A stretch of DNA of 10,813 nucleotides from Pseudomonadota bacterium (GCA_023460615.1 JAEWPL010000038.1:1-10813); one strand, 5' to 3'. Shown: positions 1 through 6,780, numbered from the stretch's first letter. Numbers and translations are program-made. Notes: a model not told the origin generated them from the sequence alone.

Positions 1-715
1 TTTTACCACTACCTGTAGCTGCAATTGCAAGAGCTTTACTTTCACCATTTTTTCTAAAGGCATCTAACTTTATAATTGCCTCTTGCTGCATTCTATTTGG
101 TCTTATGGTTTCATCATAAGCAAATAACTCTTTATTCTCAGAGCTTACCTTTGGATGATTCTTAAGATAGTCTCTATAAGCTAAAAGGAACTCTGTTGAA
201 TAGTCTTTAGCAAATTCACTTTCCCAGAGTTTTTCAAATTCACTTAAAACATCTTGTGTGTAACTATCTTTATCAGTGTCATTTGTGCCCTTATTCTCAC
301 TGTTTAGAACATTCCACTCCATATTGCACTTTAAAGCTGAAGCAGTAATGTTTGAAGATCCTATTAAAACAGTCCATTTTGAATTGTTGTCATTATCTTC
401 AGTTTTGAATAAATACCCTTTGGTATGGAAACCAAAATCCTCATTTGGGACAAAGATTTTTAAGGAAATATTCTTAAAACTAGCTAATTTTTCAAGGGCT
501 TTAGGTTGAGTAAAATGAAGGTAGGTAGAGGTTAATATTTCACCTTTAATATTGTTCTCTTCTAACTGTTTAAAGGTATCTAGCAGAATTTGTAAACCAC
601 CGTAGGTAATAAAAGCCACACTCATTTTAAATTCAGAGCAAGTTGATAATTGATCAACAAGAGTATCAAATACCTTTTTAGAGCTACGATTACATACAAA
701 TGATGATTGAGACAT
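1..715 (-). CDS. PLD-nuclease-domain superfamily-2 helicase, DUF3427 type (N-terminal part, cut by window edge)
   Basis: Reading leftward from the ATG at 713-715, 238 codons stay open to the window edge, so the C-terminal part is missing. Residues about 1-165 look like a phospholipase-D-type nuclease domain, with FHTKG giving the HxK pair (H97, K99) and IGSSN (118-122) giving the second GS-N motif. Residues 206-211 (RMQQEA region) resemble the Q-motif segment just before a helicase core. The last residues, AATGSGK (232-238), are a Walker A motif cut at its end. Known proteins with this layout continue with a DEAD/DEAH-type ATPase core, a helicase C domain and DUF3427, reaching roughly 950-1000 residues. 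They are predicted DNA-processing enzymes whose biology is poorly defined. An AAGG Shine-Dalgarno lies 9 nt before the start, and a good promoter sits at 743-771. The gene is divergent from the Nudix gene. The family call is firm, but repair or defence function is inference. Confidence 0.85.
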   Translation of the reverse strand, partial: MSQSSFVCNRSSKKVFDTLVDQLSTCSEFKMSVAFITYGGLQILLDTFKQLEENNIKGEILTSTYLHFTQPKALEKLASFKNISLKIFVPNEDFGFHTKGYLFKTEDNDNNSKWTVLIGSSNITASALKCNMEWNVLNSENKGTNDTDKDSYTQDVLSEFEKLWESEFAKDYSTEFLLAYRDYLKNHPKVSSENKELFAYDETIRPNRMQQEAIIKLDAFRKNGESKALAIAATGSGK

Positions 716-742
716 TTACATTAACCTTGATAAAAAGCCTTT

Positions 743-771
743 CTTATATAAGGGCTATTCTACCAGGTCAA
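743..771 (-). promoter_or_regulatory. Sigma-70 promoter of the PLD-helicase gene
   Basis: On the minus strand, TTGACC (766-771) and TATAAG (743-748) are separated by 17 bp, which is close to consensus. The start codon lies about 28 nt downstream of the -10 box, so the leader would be short. The -35 box overlaps one copy of a 9-bp repeat, GTCAAAATT, described separately. Confidence 0.65.
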
Positions 772-831
772 AATTGCATTTATAGCAAGTTCAATTAGAA
801 AAATTTGAACCATCTTTAAATTGTCAAAATT
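767..831. repeat. Operator-like arrangement between divergent genes: two 9-bp direct repeats around a palindrome
   Basis: GTCAAAATT occurs at 767-775 and again at 823-831. Midway between them is the inverted repeat GTTCAA-N10-TTGAAC (789-810), whose centre (799.5) nearly coincides with the midpoint of the two direct repeats. The first copy overlaps the -35 box of the helicase promoter, and the second lies just upstream of the -10 box proposed for the Nudix gene. This is where a regulator of both genes would bind. The repeats are visible in the sequence, and their regulatory role is inferred. Confidence 0.35.
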
Positions 832-849
832 AATAGGTAGCAAGTCGGG

Positions 850-855
850 TATAAT
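850..855 (+). promoter_or_regulatory. Probable -10 box of the Nudix gene
   Basis: A perfect TATAAT lies 37 nt before the Nudix start codon. No good -35 box is found at 16-18 bp; the nearest match, TTGTCA (821-826), is 23 bp away. The promoter may therefore be weak or need an activator. Confidence 0.4.
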
Positions 856-892
856 GACCTTCATTCTAAAAGATTCTTTAAAGGTAACAACC

Positions 893-1288
893 ATGAAAAC
901 AATAAAGGTAGTAGCTGCTATTATTCTTAACAATAACAAGATCTTTGCAACACAACGTGGCTATGGCGAATTTAAAGACGGTTGGGAATTTCCAGGTGGA
1001 AAGATTGAACCAAATGAAACTGCTGAAGCTGCCATTGTAAGAGAAATTCAGGAAGAATTAGATACAACCATCCAAGTGGAAAAATACTTTGATACTGTTG
1101 AGTATGACTACCCTACTTTCCATTTATCCATGGACTGTTTTATATGTTCTATTAAAGATGGAAATCTAACTTTAAAAGAGCACGAGGCTGCAAAGTGGTT
1201 ATCAGCAAATGAACTAGATACTGTTGACTGGCTTCCTGCAGATATTAGTTTGATTGGTAAATTAAAAGAAGAACTAAAGAAAGAGTAA
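893..1288 (+). CDS. MutT-like Nudix hydrolase ((deoxy)nucleoside triphosphate pyrophosphohydrolase)
   Basis: The protein has 131 residues, the normal size for MutT-type enzymes that hydrolyse (d)NTPs, often oxidised ones such as 8-oxo-dGTP, to the monophosphate and pyrophosphate. The Nudix box starts at G36 and fits G-x5-E-x7-RE-U-x-EE, with E42, R50, E51, E54 and E55 in place. The usual final Gly is Asp57. WEFPGG (31-36) precedes the box as in MutT, and the C-terminal part has the family's EHEAAKWL and WLPADI segments. The ATG at 893 is chosen because AAAGGT lies 7 nt upstream and MKTIKVVAAI is the usual family beginning. An in-frame TTG at 821 would add 24 residues without homology and would overlap the predicted -10 box. 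The gene is divergent from the PLD-helicase. Whether it cleans the general nucleotide pool or serves that helicase cannot be told from sequence, so no symbol is assigned. Confidence 0.88.
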   Translation: MKTIKVVAAIILNNNKIFATQRGYGEFKDGWEFPGGKIEPNETAEAAIVREIQEELDTTIQVEKYFDTVEYDYPTFHLSMDCFICSIKDGNLTLKEHEAAKWLSANELDTVDWLPADISLIGKLKEELKKE

Positions 1289-1297
1289 TTGATAGAT

Positions 1298-1319
1298 CTA
1301 ATATCTAACTAATATCTAA
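1298..1319. repeat. Perfect tandem duplication of an 11-bp unit
   Basis: CTAATATCTAA occurs twice head to tail with no spacer, starting 9 nt after the Nudix stop codon. A degraded third copy may follow (TAATATTTGA). The unit is very AT-rich, so replication slippage is a simple explanation. No function is visible. Confidence 0.7.
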
Positions 1320-1329
1320 TATTTGATTC

Positions 1330-1406
1330 TTAACACGTTGGTGCACACTGAATAGAAATCAAAAATAAGAAAAATTTCTGATAGTAACTGCGCCAAGTTG
1401 TGTTAA
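1330..1406. other. Long imperfect hairpin (structured element, unknown role)
   Basis: The 77-nt segment folds back on itself almost end to end. From outside in, the pairs are TTAACAC/GTGTTAA (1330-1336 with 1400-1406), TTGGTGCA/TGCGCCAA (1338-1345 with 1389-1396, one G-U), a short ACTG/TAGT helix (1347-1350 with 1382-1385), and TAGAAAT/ATTTCTG (1353-1359 with 1374-1380). The terminal loop is A-rich, 14 nt long. Small internal loops separate the helices. No U-tract typical of a terminator follows on either strand. It could be a small RNA or mRNA leader structure, or the remnant of a small palindromic element. Confidence 0.45.
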
Positions 1407-1435
1407 AAACTTTCATTTTTAATCAAACAACGCAA

Positions 1436-1469
1436 TAACCACTGAACATTTTTTTAATTTTAGTGGTTA
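1436..1469. repeat. Perfect 8-bp inverted repeat with AT-rich loop
   Basis: TAACCACT (1436-1443) pairs with AGTGGTTA (1462-1469) across an 18-nt T-rich spacer. It sits about 195 bp upstream of glk. It lacks a following T-tract on the plus strand, so it is not a convincing terminator for the Nudix gene. The rest of the gene-free stretch 1289-1662 is AT-rich and shows no coding region or RNA gene that I recognise. Confidence 0.4.
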
Positions 1470-1632
1470 GCTTATCAAAATATACATATCAATTTTTACT
1501 TAATTAAGCTAAAATACAAGGCTTAACAGACTTATGTTTTAATGGATTGCAAACTGTAAATTTAGTTAGAAATAACATCATTTTTACGGTGAATTTAGCA
1601 AGTCTTGTTCACGATTAAGTGAGTCAAACGAT

Positions 1633-1638
1633 TATATT
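1633..1638 (+). promoter_or_regulatory. Possible -10 box of glk
   Basis: TATATT lies 25 nt before the glk start codon. The possible -35 boxes upstream (TTCACG at 1608, TTGTTC at 1605) are poorly spaced at 19 and 22 bp. A short inverted repeat, TCAC-N6-GTGA (1609-1622), lies in the spacer region and could be an operator. Support is weak. Confidence 0.25.
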
Positions 1639-1662
1639 TGGTTTTAAATTTCAGAGGTTAAA

Positions 1663-2643
1663 ATGAGTCAGCTTCAAGGTGTAGCTCTAGTTGGTGACGT
1701 TGGTGGTACTAACGCACGTCTATCACTAGTAAATTTAGCAGATGGTACTTTATCTAACACTAAGATCTATTCTTCAGTTGAGAATGAGTCTTTAGAAAAG
1801 GTTATTGTTAAATACAGACAAGAAGTTGATGCTCAATTTGATCATGCTTGTATCGCTATTGCTTGCCCATTAAATGGCGATTACATCAAGATGACCAATA
1901 ACCCATGGGAATTCTCTATTTCTCAAATGAAGGCAAATCTTGGATTAAAGGATTTAATCTTCATTAACGACTTTACCGCAATGTCTATGAGTACTACTGC
2001 TATTTCTATTGATCAAATGGAAAAGATTGGTGGTACTGAGGAAATTGATGACAATGCTCCTAAGGCTATCTATGGCGCAGGTACTGGTTTAGGTGTTGGC
2101 TACTTAGTGAAAGCTGGTGGCAAGTGGACTCCTCTACCATCTGAGGGTGGTCACGTATATGTATCTACCACAACAGATCGCCAAGACGATATCGTAAAAG
2201 AATTACGTAAGAAATTTGACCACGTTTCAGCAGAGCGTTTACTATCAGGTCAAGGTCTTGTAAATCTATACAAGTCAATTGCTACCTTAAACGGTCACGA
2301 GGTTAAAGATGTACAACCTTGTGATGTAACTGGTGGTGCTTTTGCTGCAAATCCTTGCCCAGATTGCAAAGAAGCTGTTGATCAGTTCTGTGCTTTAATG
2401 GGCGTATTTGGCTCTAACCTAGCAGTTAATATTTTATCTCGTGGTGGTGTTTACATCGCTGGTGGTATCGTTCCACGCTTTGTTGAATATTTCAAGAATT
2501 CAACCTTCAGAGCAAACTTTGAAAACAAGGGTCGTTACTCTGAGATTCTTAAGAAGATCCCTGTTTATGTAATCTCAGCTCAGGATGCTGGCTTATTAGG
2601 TGCTGGTGCTTATATCCGTCAGGAATTAGGCGCAACCTTATAA
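1663..2643 (+). CDS. glk: Glucokinase (bacterial ROK-unrelated Glk family)
   Basis: Cytoplasmic ATP-dependent glucokinase converting glucose to glucose 6-phosphate for entry into glycolysis. The protein has 326 residues against about 321 in E. coli Glk and aligns along its full length. The phosphate-binding loop GDVGGTNAR is at 11-19. Glucose-contacting and catalytic residues are in family positions: N102 and the catalytic base D103 in INDFTA, E161 and H164 in EGGH, and E191 in SAERLLSG. GAGTGLGVG (138-146) is the second ATP-binding glycine-rich motif, and AGGIVPRF lies near the C-terminus. The ATG at 1663 has a strong Shine-Dalgarno, AGAGGT, 5 nt upstream. The gene stands alone between a 374-bp upstream gap and its own terminator, so it appears monocistronic. 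A glucokinase is expected where some glucose is taken up without the phosphotransferase system. Confidence 0.96.
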   Translation: MSQLQGVALVGDVGGTNARLSLVNLADGTLSNTKIYSSVENESLEKVIVKYRQEVDAQFDHACIAIACPLNGDYIKMTNNPWEFSISQMKANLGLKDLIFINDFTAMSMSTTAISIDQMEKIGGTEEIDDNAPKAIYGAGTGLGVGYLVKAGGKWTPLPSEGGHVYVSTTTDRQDDIVKELRKKFDHVSAERLLSGQGLVNLYKSIATLNGHEVKDVQPCDVTGGAFAANPCPDCKEAVDQFCALMGVFGSNLAVNILSRGGVYIAGGIVPRFVEYFKNSTFRANFENKGRYSEILKKIPVYVISAQDAGLLGAGAYIRQELGATL

Positions 2644-2662
2644 TCAATTAAACTAAAATTAC

Positions 2663-2692
2663 AAAGCACTACTTTTAAAGTGGTGCTTTTTT
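2663..2692 (+). terminator. Intrinsic terminator of glk
   Basis: AAAGCACTAC (2663-2672) pairs with GTGGTGCTTT (2680-2689) with one G-U pair. The helix can extend into the TTTTAAA loop, and a T-tract follows. It begins 19 nt after the glk stop codon. Confidence 0.88.
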
Positions 2693-2747
2693 ATTTTCAG
2701 AACAGCAAAAGCTTCCTAGCTATTAGCATCTCAAAAGCTTTTACCTT

Positions 2748-2788
2748 AACAAAATAAGGAAACAGCTCCTGTTTAAAAAACTGTTTCC
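2748..2788 (-). terminator. Intrinsic terminator of ggt
   Basis: Reading leftward, GGAAACAG (2781-2788) pairs with CTGTTTCC (2758-2765) and is followed by TTATTTTGTT. It begins 9 nt after the ggt stop codon. A third copy of AAACAG inside the loop allows a tighter alternative hairpin, AAACAG-GAG-CTGTTT, using the same 3' arm. Either fold places a helix directly before the T-rich run. Confidence 0.75.
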
Positions 2789-2797
2789 GTGATTAAA

Positions 2798-4555
2798 TTA
2801 GTAACCTGCAGCTAAGCCGTCACCACGTGGATCGGTACCACCTTGCATTACGCCAGTGTCTTGATTTACCAAAATTGCACCTGCGTGTCCCATAGTATCT
2901 GTAAAATCGTCAACAGCTTTTACAGGATGACCTCTTTTTACAAGCTCATCTAATACACTCTTTGGAATACGACCTTCCATCTTTAAATCGTTAGAAGCCT
3001 TACCCCAAGTTCTGCCATACAACCAACGTGGAGCGTTGATAGCCTCCTGTGGAGTCATACCAAAATCCACTACACGAGTTGCAATAGCAGCTTGAGTTTG
3101 AGGCTGACCTTCTCCACCCATAGTGCCATATACTAAATAAGGCTTACCGTTCTTTAAAAGCATTGCAGGATTTAAAGTGTGGAATGTTCTCTTATGAGGC
3201 ATTAGTGCATTTACATGCTTAGGATCAAGGCTAAAGAATGAACCTCTGTTTTGTAAAATTACACCAGTATCTTTAGCTACAATACCTGAACCAAAATCGT
3301 GGTAGATACTCTGAATTAAGGATACTGCGTTACCATCTTTATCAACTACACCTAACCAAATAGTGTCACCTTTAGGATCAAGAGGCTCAACTTTTGTAGC
3401 TGCCTTTTGCATATCAATTCTTGCAGCCTGTTCTTTACCGTGATTTACAGACAATAACTTATCAAGAGGGATATCTGCAAATTCAGGATCGGTTAAGTAC
3501 TTATCTCTATCTGCAAAAGCTTGCTTTGTAGCTTCGATGATTACATGATAGTAATCAGCTGTACCTTCACCAAAAGCTTTCACATCAAAATTATTTAACA
3601 CATTTAAGATCTCAAGAGATGCCATACCTTGAGTATTAGGTGGAAAGTTGTAGGCTACAGTATCACGATAATTTACATGAATAGGATCTACCCAATTTGC
3701 TTTGTGATTTTTAAAATCAGCTAAACTTAACATACCGTCATGAGCACTAAGATCTGCTACTATCTTTTTAGCAATTGATCCTTGATAGAACTCCTTAGCA
3801 CCGTTTTTGGCAATTAGCTTTAAGGTCTTCGCAAGATCACTTTGCTTGAAGACTTCACCAACATCGTAGGCATCTTTACCATTCTTTAAAAATACTCTTT
3901 TAAATTCGTCAAAACGCTGTAAATCTCTAAATTCAGTATCGCTTGGATCAATATCAATCAAAGTCCAATAGTTTAGTGAGGTGCTTACAGGAAAACCATT
4001 TTGAGCATATTCAATTGGAGAACTAAATAGTTCACTCCATTTATATTTGGTGCCTAAAGCTTTTACAGAATATTGATAAGCTTCATCCCATCCTGACACT
4101 ACACCAGGAACTGTATTAGCCGCATAATAACCACGTGATGGGATCTTTTCAAAACCTTTGGATTTGTAAAAATCAATGGTGGCTTTTTCACCAGCTCTAC
4201 CGGAGGCATTTAAGGCTTTCATCACTCCTTTTTTAGCATCATAAATGAGCCAGAAATTGTCACCACCTAAAGTACACATTTGAGGATAAACCACAGCTAG
4301 TGTAGCTGCTGTTGCAATGGCCGCATCAATAGCATTACCACCCTTTCTTAATACTTCTAAACCAGCTTGAGTTGCAAGATAATTTGGTGAGGTAACTACG
4401 CCATGAGTTGCTAAAGGATTAGCTTTTTGGGAAGGTGTCATTGTAGTAGGTGCTTTAACTTGTGTAACTGTAGGCTCAGTTGTTTGAGATGAGCAACCTA
4501 TTACAAATAAAGCAGAAGATAAGATACTTACCTTAACGATCTGTTGTAAAGTCAT
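2798..4555 (-). CDS. ggt: Gamma-glutamyltransferase, predicted lipoprotein
   Basis: An Ntn-hydrolase-fold precursor that cleaves itself into large and small subunits and hydrolyses or transfers the gamma-glutamyl group of glutathione and related peptides. With the ATG at 4555 it has 585 residues, usual for the family. Residues 1-21 are a lipoprotein signal peptide ending in the lipobox VIGC, giving an acylated Cys21 followed by SSQ, which suggests outer-membrane sorting. R120 in NASGRAG fits the family's gamma-glutamyl carboxylate-binding Arg. The predicted catalytic and processing residue is T398 in GDTIWLGVVDKDGN, leaving a 188-residue small subunit. GTMGGEGQPQ carries the conserved Gly pair. 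The GDT processing site and the later LQNRGSFFSL resemble the YwrD-like branch rather than E. coli Ggt (TTH). GGAG lies 7 nt before the chosen ATG; an upstream in-frame TTG at 4567 overlaps it and is less likely. The exact substrate is uncertain. Confidence 0.92.
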   Translation of the reverse strand: MTLQQIVKVSILSSALFVIGCSSQTTEPTVTQVKAPTTMTPSQKANPLATHGVVTSPNYLATQAGLEVLRKGGNAIDAAIATAATLAVVYPQMCTLGGDNFWLIYDAKKGVMKALNASGRAGEKATIDFYKSKGFEKIPSRGYYAANTVPGVVSGWDEAYQYSVKALGTKYKWSELFSSPIEYAQNGFPVSTSLNYWTLIDIDPSDTEFRDLQRFDEFKRVFLKNGKDAYDVGEVFKQSDLAKTLKLIAKNGAKEFYQGSIAKKIVADLSAHDGMLSLADFKNHKANWVDPIHVNYRDTVAYNFPPNTQGMASLEILNVLNNFDVKAFGEGTADYYHVIIEATKQAFADRDKYLTDPEFADIPLDKLLSVNHGKEQAARIDMQKAATKVEPLDPKGDTIWLGVVDKDGNAVSLIQSIYHDFGSGIVAKDTGVILQNRGSFFSLDPKHVNALMPHKRTFHTLNPAMLLKNGKPYLVYGTMGGEGQPQTQAAIATRVVDFGMTPQEAINAPRWLYGRTWGKASNDLKMEGRIPKSVLDELVKRGHPVKAVDDFTDTMGHAGAILVNQDTGVMQGGTDPRGDGLAAGY

Positions 4556-4632
4556 AAATGTCTCCAATAAAAAATCAACGAAGACATCGTAATCTAAATT
4601 CTTATTTAAAATATATTATGCACACTAATAGA

Positions 4633-4650
4633 CTAAAAAGATTATTTTAG
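4633..4650. promoter_or_regulatory. Palindrome upstream of ggt, possible operator
   Basis: CTAAAA-N6-TTTTAG lies about 78-95 bp upstream of the ggt start codon. A minus-strand CATAAT (4615-4620) is the best -10 candidate. A -35 box at 17 bp from it would fall inside this palindrome, but that hexamer (AATCTT) is poor. The remaining stretch between ggt and rpoD (4556-4798) holds the rpoD terminator and no gene. Confidence 0.3.
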
Positions 4651-4735
4651 GGCATTAAGTAAATTCTATTTTGAACTGCATAAAAATGCGAAAACAGCTT
4701 AAATTTGACAAAAAGCTTAAGGAAGAAAACAGTGC

Positions 4736-4770
4736 AAATAAAAATCCCACATCTTTTGGACATGGGATTT
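4736..4770 (-). terminator. Intrinsic terminator of rpoD
   Basis: Reading leftward, a 12-bp helix (4759-4770 with 4742-4753, core ATCCCA/TGGGAT, two G-U pairs) encloses a 5-nt loop, CAAAA. A T-rich run, TTTTTATTT, follows. It begins 28 nt after the rpoD stop codon and separates rpoD from ggt. Confidence 0.92.
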
Positions 4771-4798
4771 AGCTTATGAGGTAAACTTTAGTACAAGA

Positions 4799-6739
4799 CT
4801 AATCTAAGAAGCCTCGTAAACCTTGTGATCTGCAAGGATGACGTAGCTTACGTAAAGCCTTAGCTTCAATCTGACGAATACGCTCACGGGTAACACCAAA
4901 TTGACGACCAACTTCCTCTAGGGTGTGATCTGATGGCATACCAATACCAAAACGCATACGTAATACTTGAGCTTCACGTGGAGGCATTTCATCAAGAACG
5001 CTATTGATAGCATTCTTCAAGCTCTCTGAGGTTGCAGCTTCTGCTGGAACTACAATTGAGCTATCCTCAATGAAATCGCCTAAATGTGAATCGTCATCAT
5101 CACCTACAGGAGTCTCTAATGAGATAGGCTCCTTAGCAATCTTCATGACCTTACGAATTTTATCCTCAGGTAATCCCATCTTTGAAGCTAACTCCTCAGG
5201 AGTTGGTTCACGACCTTTTTCTTGGATCATCTGACGAGAAATACGATTTAGCTTATTGATAGTTTCAATCATGTGAACAGGGATACGAATAGTACGTGCC
5301 TGATCAGCAATTGAACGAGTAATAGCTTGTCTAATCCACCAAGTAGCATAAGTTGAGAACTTATAACCACGGCGATACTCAAACTTATCCACAGCTTTCA
5401 TCAAACCGATGTTACCTTCTTGAATTAAGTCTAAGAACTGTAAACCACGGTTGGTGTATTTTTTAGCGATAGAAATAACAAGACGTAAGTTTGCCTCAAC
5501 CATCTCTTTTTTAGCTTTTTTAGCCATTGCATCGCCCATCATGATACGACGTGACAAATCACGTAAACGAGCAATACCGATGCCTGAGTCTTGTTCAATC
5601 TCTTTTAGATTTTGAACACACTTCTCTACTTCGCCTTCGTATTCCTTAAGTTTTGCAGCATATGGTTTCTTAAGTTTAACAATCTTTTCAAACCAATCCA
5701 TATTAGCTACATCGTCGTTCTCATTGTAGTATTTCTTAAGTTCTTCAATCTTCATACCACAACGTGCAACTGCGATTTCACGAATACGTCTATCCTGACG
5801 CTTTACACGATCCATCATGTCGTGCATTTTGCGAAGTAAGCTTTCAAGTTGAGAAGGAACAATCTTGAAGGTCTTAAAGATCTCAATTAGTTTCTCTAAC
5901 TCTTTTTGATACTTCTTGTCAGTAGTAGATTTCTGTCTTGCAGCTGTAACTTTATCAAACTGTACTCTAAGCTCAGTGAAACGACGCTGAGTCTCCTCTG
6001 GATCAGGACCAGAGTCATTAGGTGACTGTGAAGGATCACCATCGTCATCCTCATCCTCGTCGTCTAAGTCATCAAGATCAGCATCTTTTGTAGCCTTTTT
6101 CTTAGACTTTTTAGTCTTCTCTAAAGGTACATCTAAATCGTCATCTAAAGCATCAATTTCTTCATCTAATTGGGCTTCTGCTGACTCATCAACCTCAATG
6201 TTGATGTTGTCATCATTGTTTTCTTCAGAAGGATCAGCAAAACCATTGATGATATCGCCTAGCTTAATCTCAGACTCTGGATCAAGAGTTTTCTCGTATC
6301 TTGCAAATAACTCTTCCATAGCTTGAGGATACTCAACTAAGCATAATTGAACATCTGAAGTACCACGCTCGATACGCTTTGAGATCTCAATTTCATCCTT
6401 ACGTGTAAGTAGTGAAACGTTACCCATTTCACGCATATACATACGTACAGGATCAGTAGTACGACCAACTTCGACTGAGCTATCTAACTGATTAGCTACA
6501 ATTTCAACATCCTCAGAATCAGTTGAAACTGCATTTAATAGAAGATCATCAGCCTCAGGAGGAGTATCACATACAGTAATACCCATGTCGGAGAAGGTTT
6601 GAATAAAAACAGAAAGCTGATCACCATTGATGATATCTGGAGGGATTAAGTCATTAATCTCATCCATGGTTAGGTAGCCTTGATCCTTACCTTTGGCGAT
6701 AAGTTGCTTAAACTCTGTACTTGCTGAATTATTATCCAT
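4799..6739 (-). CDS. rpoD: RNA polymerase primary sigma factor RpoD (sigma-70)
   Basis: Directs core RNA polymerase to housekeeping promoters. All sigma-70 regions are present: region 1.1 (about 1-70), region 1.2 (DPVRMYMREMG, 96-106), an acidic non-conserved region (about 130-400), and region 2 from about 411. Region 2.4, which reads the -10 box, contains YATWWIRQAITRS (464-476). Region 3 covers about 495-565. Region 4 has the -35-reading helix-turn-helix TLEEVGRQFGVTRERIRQIE (606-625). The core matches E. coli sigma-70 almost residue for residue. At 646 residues it is longer than the E. coli protein (613), mostly from an Asp/Glu-rich stretch with a lysine cluster (KTKKSKKKATK, 208-218). The C-terminus ends GFLD, lacking the E. 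coli final Asp. No strong Shine-Dalgarno precedes the ATG at 6739; AGGA is 12 nt away. It follows aspS-yebC but has its own promoter. Confidence 0.98.
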   Translation of the reverse strand: MDNNSASTEFKQLIAKGKDQGYLTMDEINDLIPPDIINGDQLSVFIQTFSDMGITVCDTPPEADDLLLNAVSTDSEDVEIVANQLDSSVEVGRTTDPVRMYMREMGNVSLLTRKDEIEISKRIERGTSDVQLCLVEYPQAMEELFARYEKTLDPESEIKLGDIINGFADPSEENNDDNINIEVDESAEAQLDEEIDALDDDLDVPLEKTKKSKKKATKDADLDDLDDEDEDDDGDPSQSPNDSGPDPEETQRRFTELRVQFDKVTAARQKSTTDKKYQKELEKLIEIFKTFKIVPSQLESLLRKMHDMMDRVKRQDRRIREIAVARCGMKIEELKKYYNENDDVANMDWFEKIVKLKKPYAAKLKEYEGEVEKCVQNLKEIEQDSGIGIARLRDLSRRIMMGDAMAKKAKKEMVEANLRLVISIAKKYTNRGLQFLDLIQEGNIGLMKAVDKFEYRRGYKFSTYATWWIRQAITRSIADQARTIRIPVHMIETINKLNRISRQMIQEKGREPTPEELASKMGLPEDKIRKVMKIAKEPISLETPVGDDDDSHLGDFIEDSSIVVPAEAATSESLKNAINSVLDEMPPREAQVLRMRFGIGMPSDHTLEEVGRQFGVTRERIRQIEAKALRKLRHPCRSQGLRGFLD

Positions 6740-6780
6740 TTATCTTGTAAATCCTAAGGCGCTGTAGTTATTAAAATGCA

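Noticed and set aside
276..509. 77-codon plus-strand reading frame
   Set aside because: It is antisense to the well-supported PLD-helicase coding region and has no recognisable domain.
821..892. N-terminal extension of the Nudix protein from a TTG
   Set aside because: The extra 24 residues lack homology and overlap the TATAAT. The ATG at 893 has a good Shine-Dalgarno and matches the family start.
2707..2742. AAAAGCTT...AAGCTTTT inverted repeat after the glk terminator
   Set aside because: It is built on the self-complementary AAGCTT with a 20-nt loop and weak T-run. The strong terminator upstream already explains the 3' end of glk.
4556..4567. Upstream TTG start for ggt
   Set aside because: It overlaps the GGAG that serves the ATG at 4555, and has no ribosome binding site of its own that I could see.
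5004..5839. Plus-strand reading frames inside rpoD (5004-5234, 5612-5839)
   Set aside because: They are shadows of rpoD with no start signals or recognisable products.
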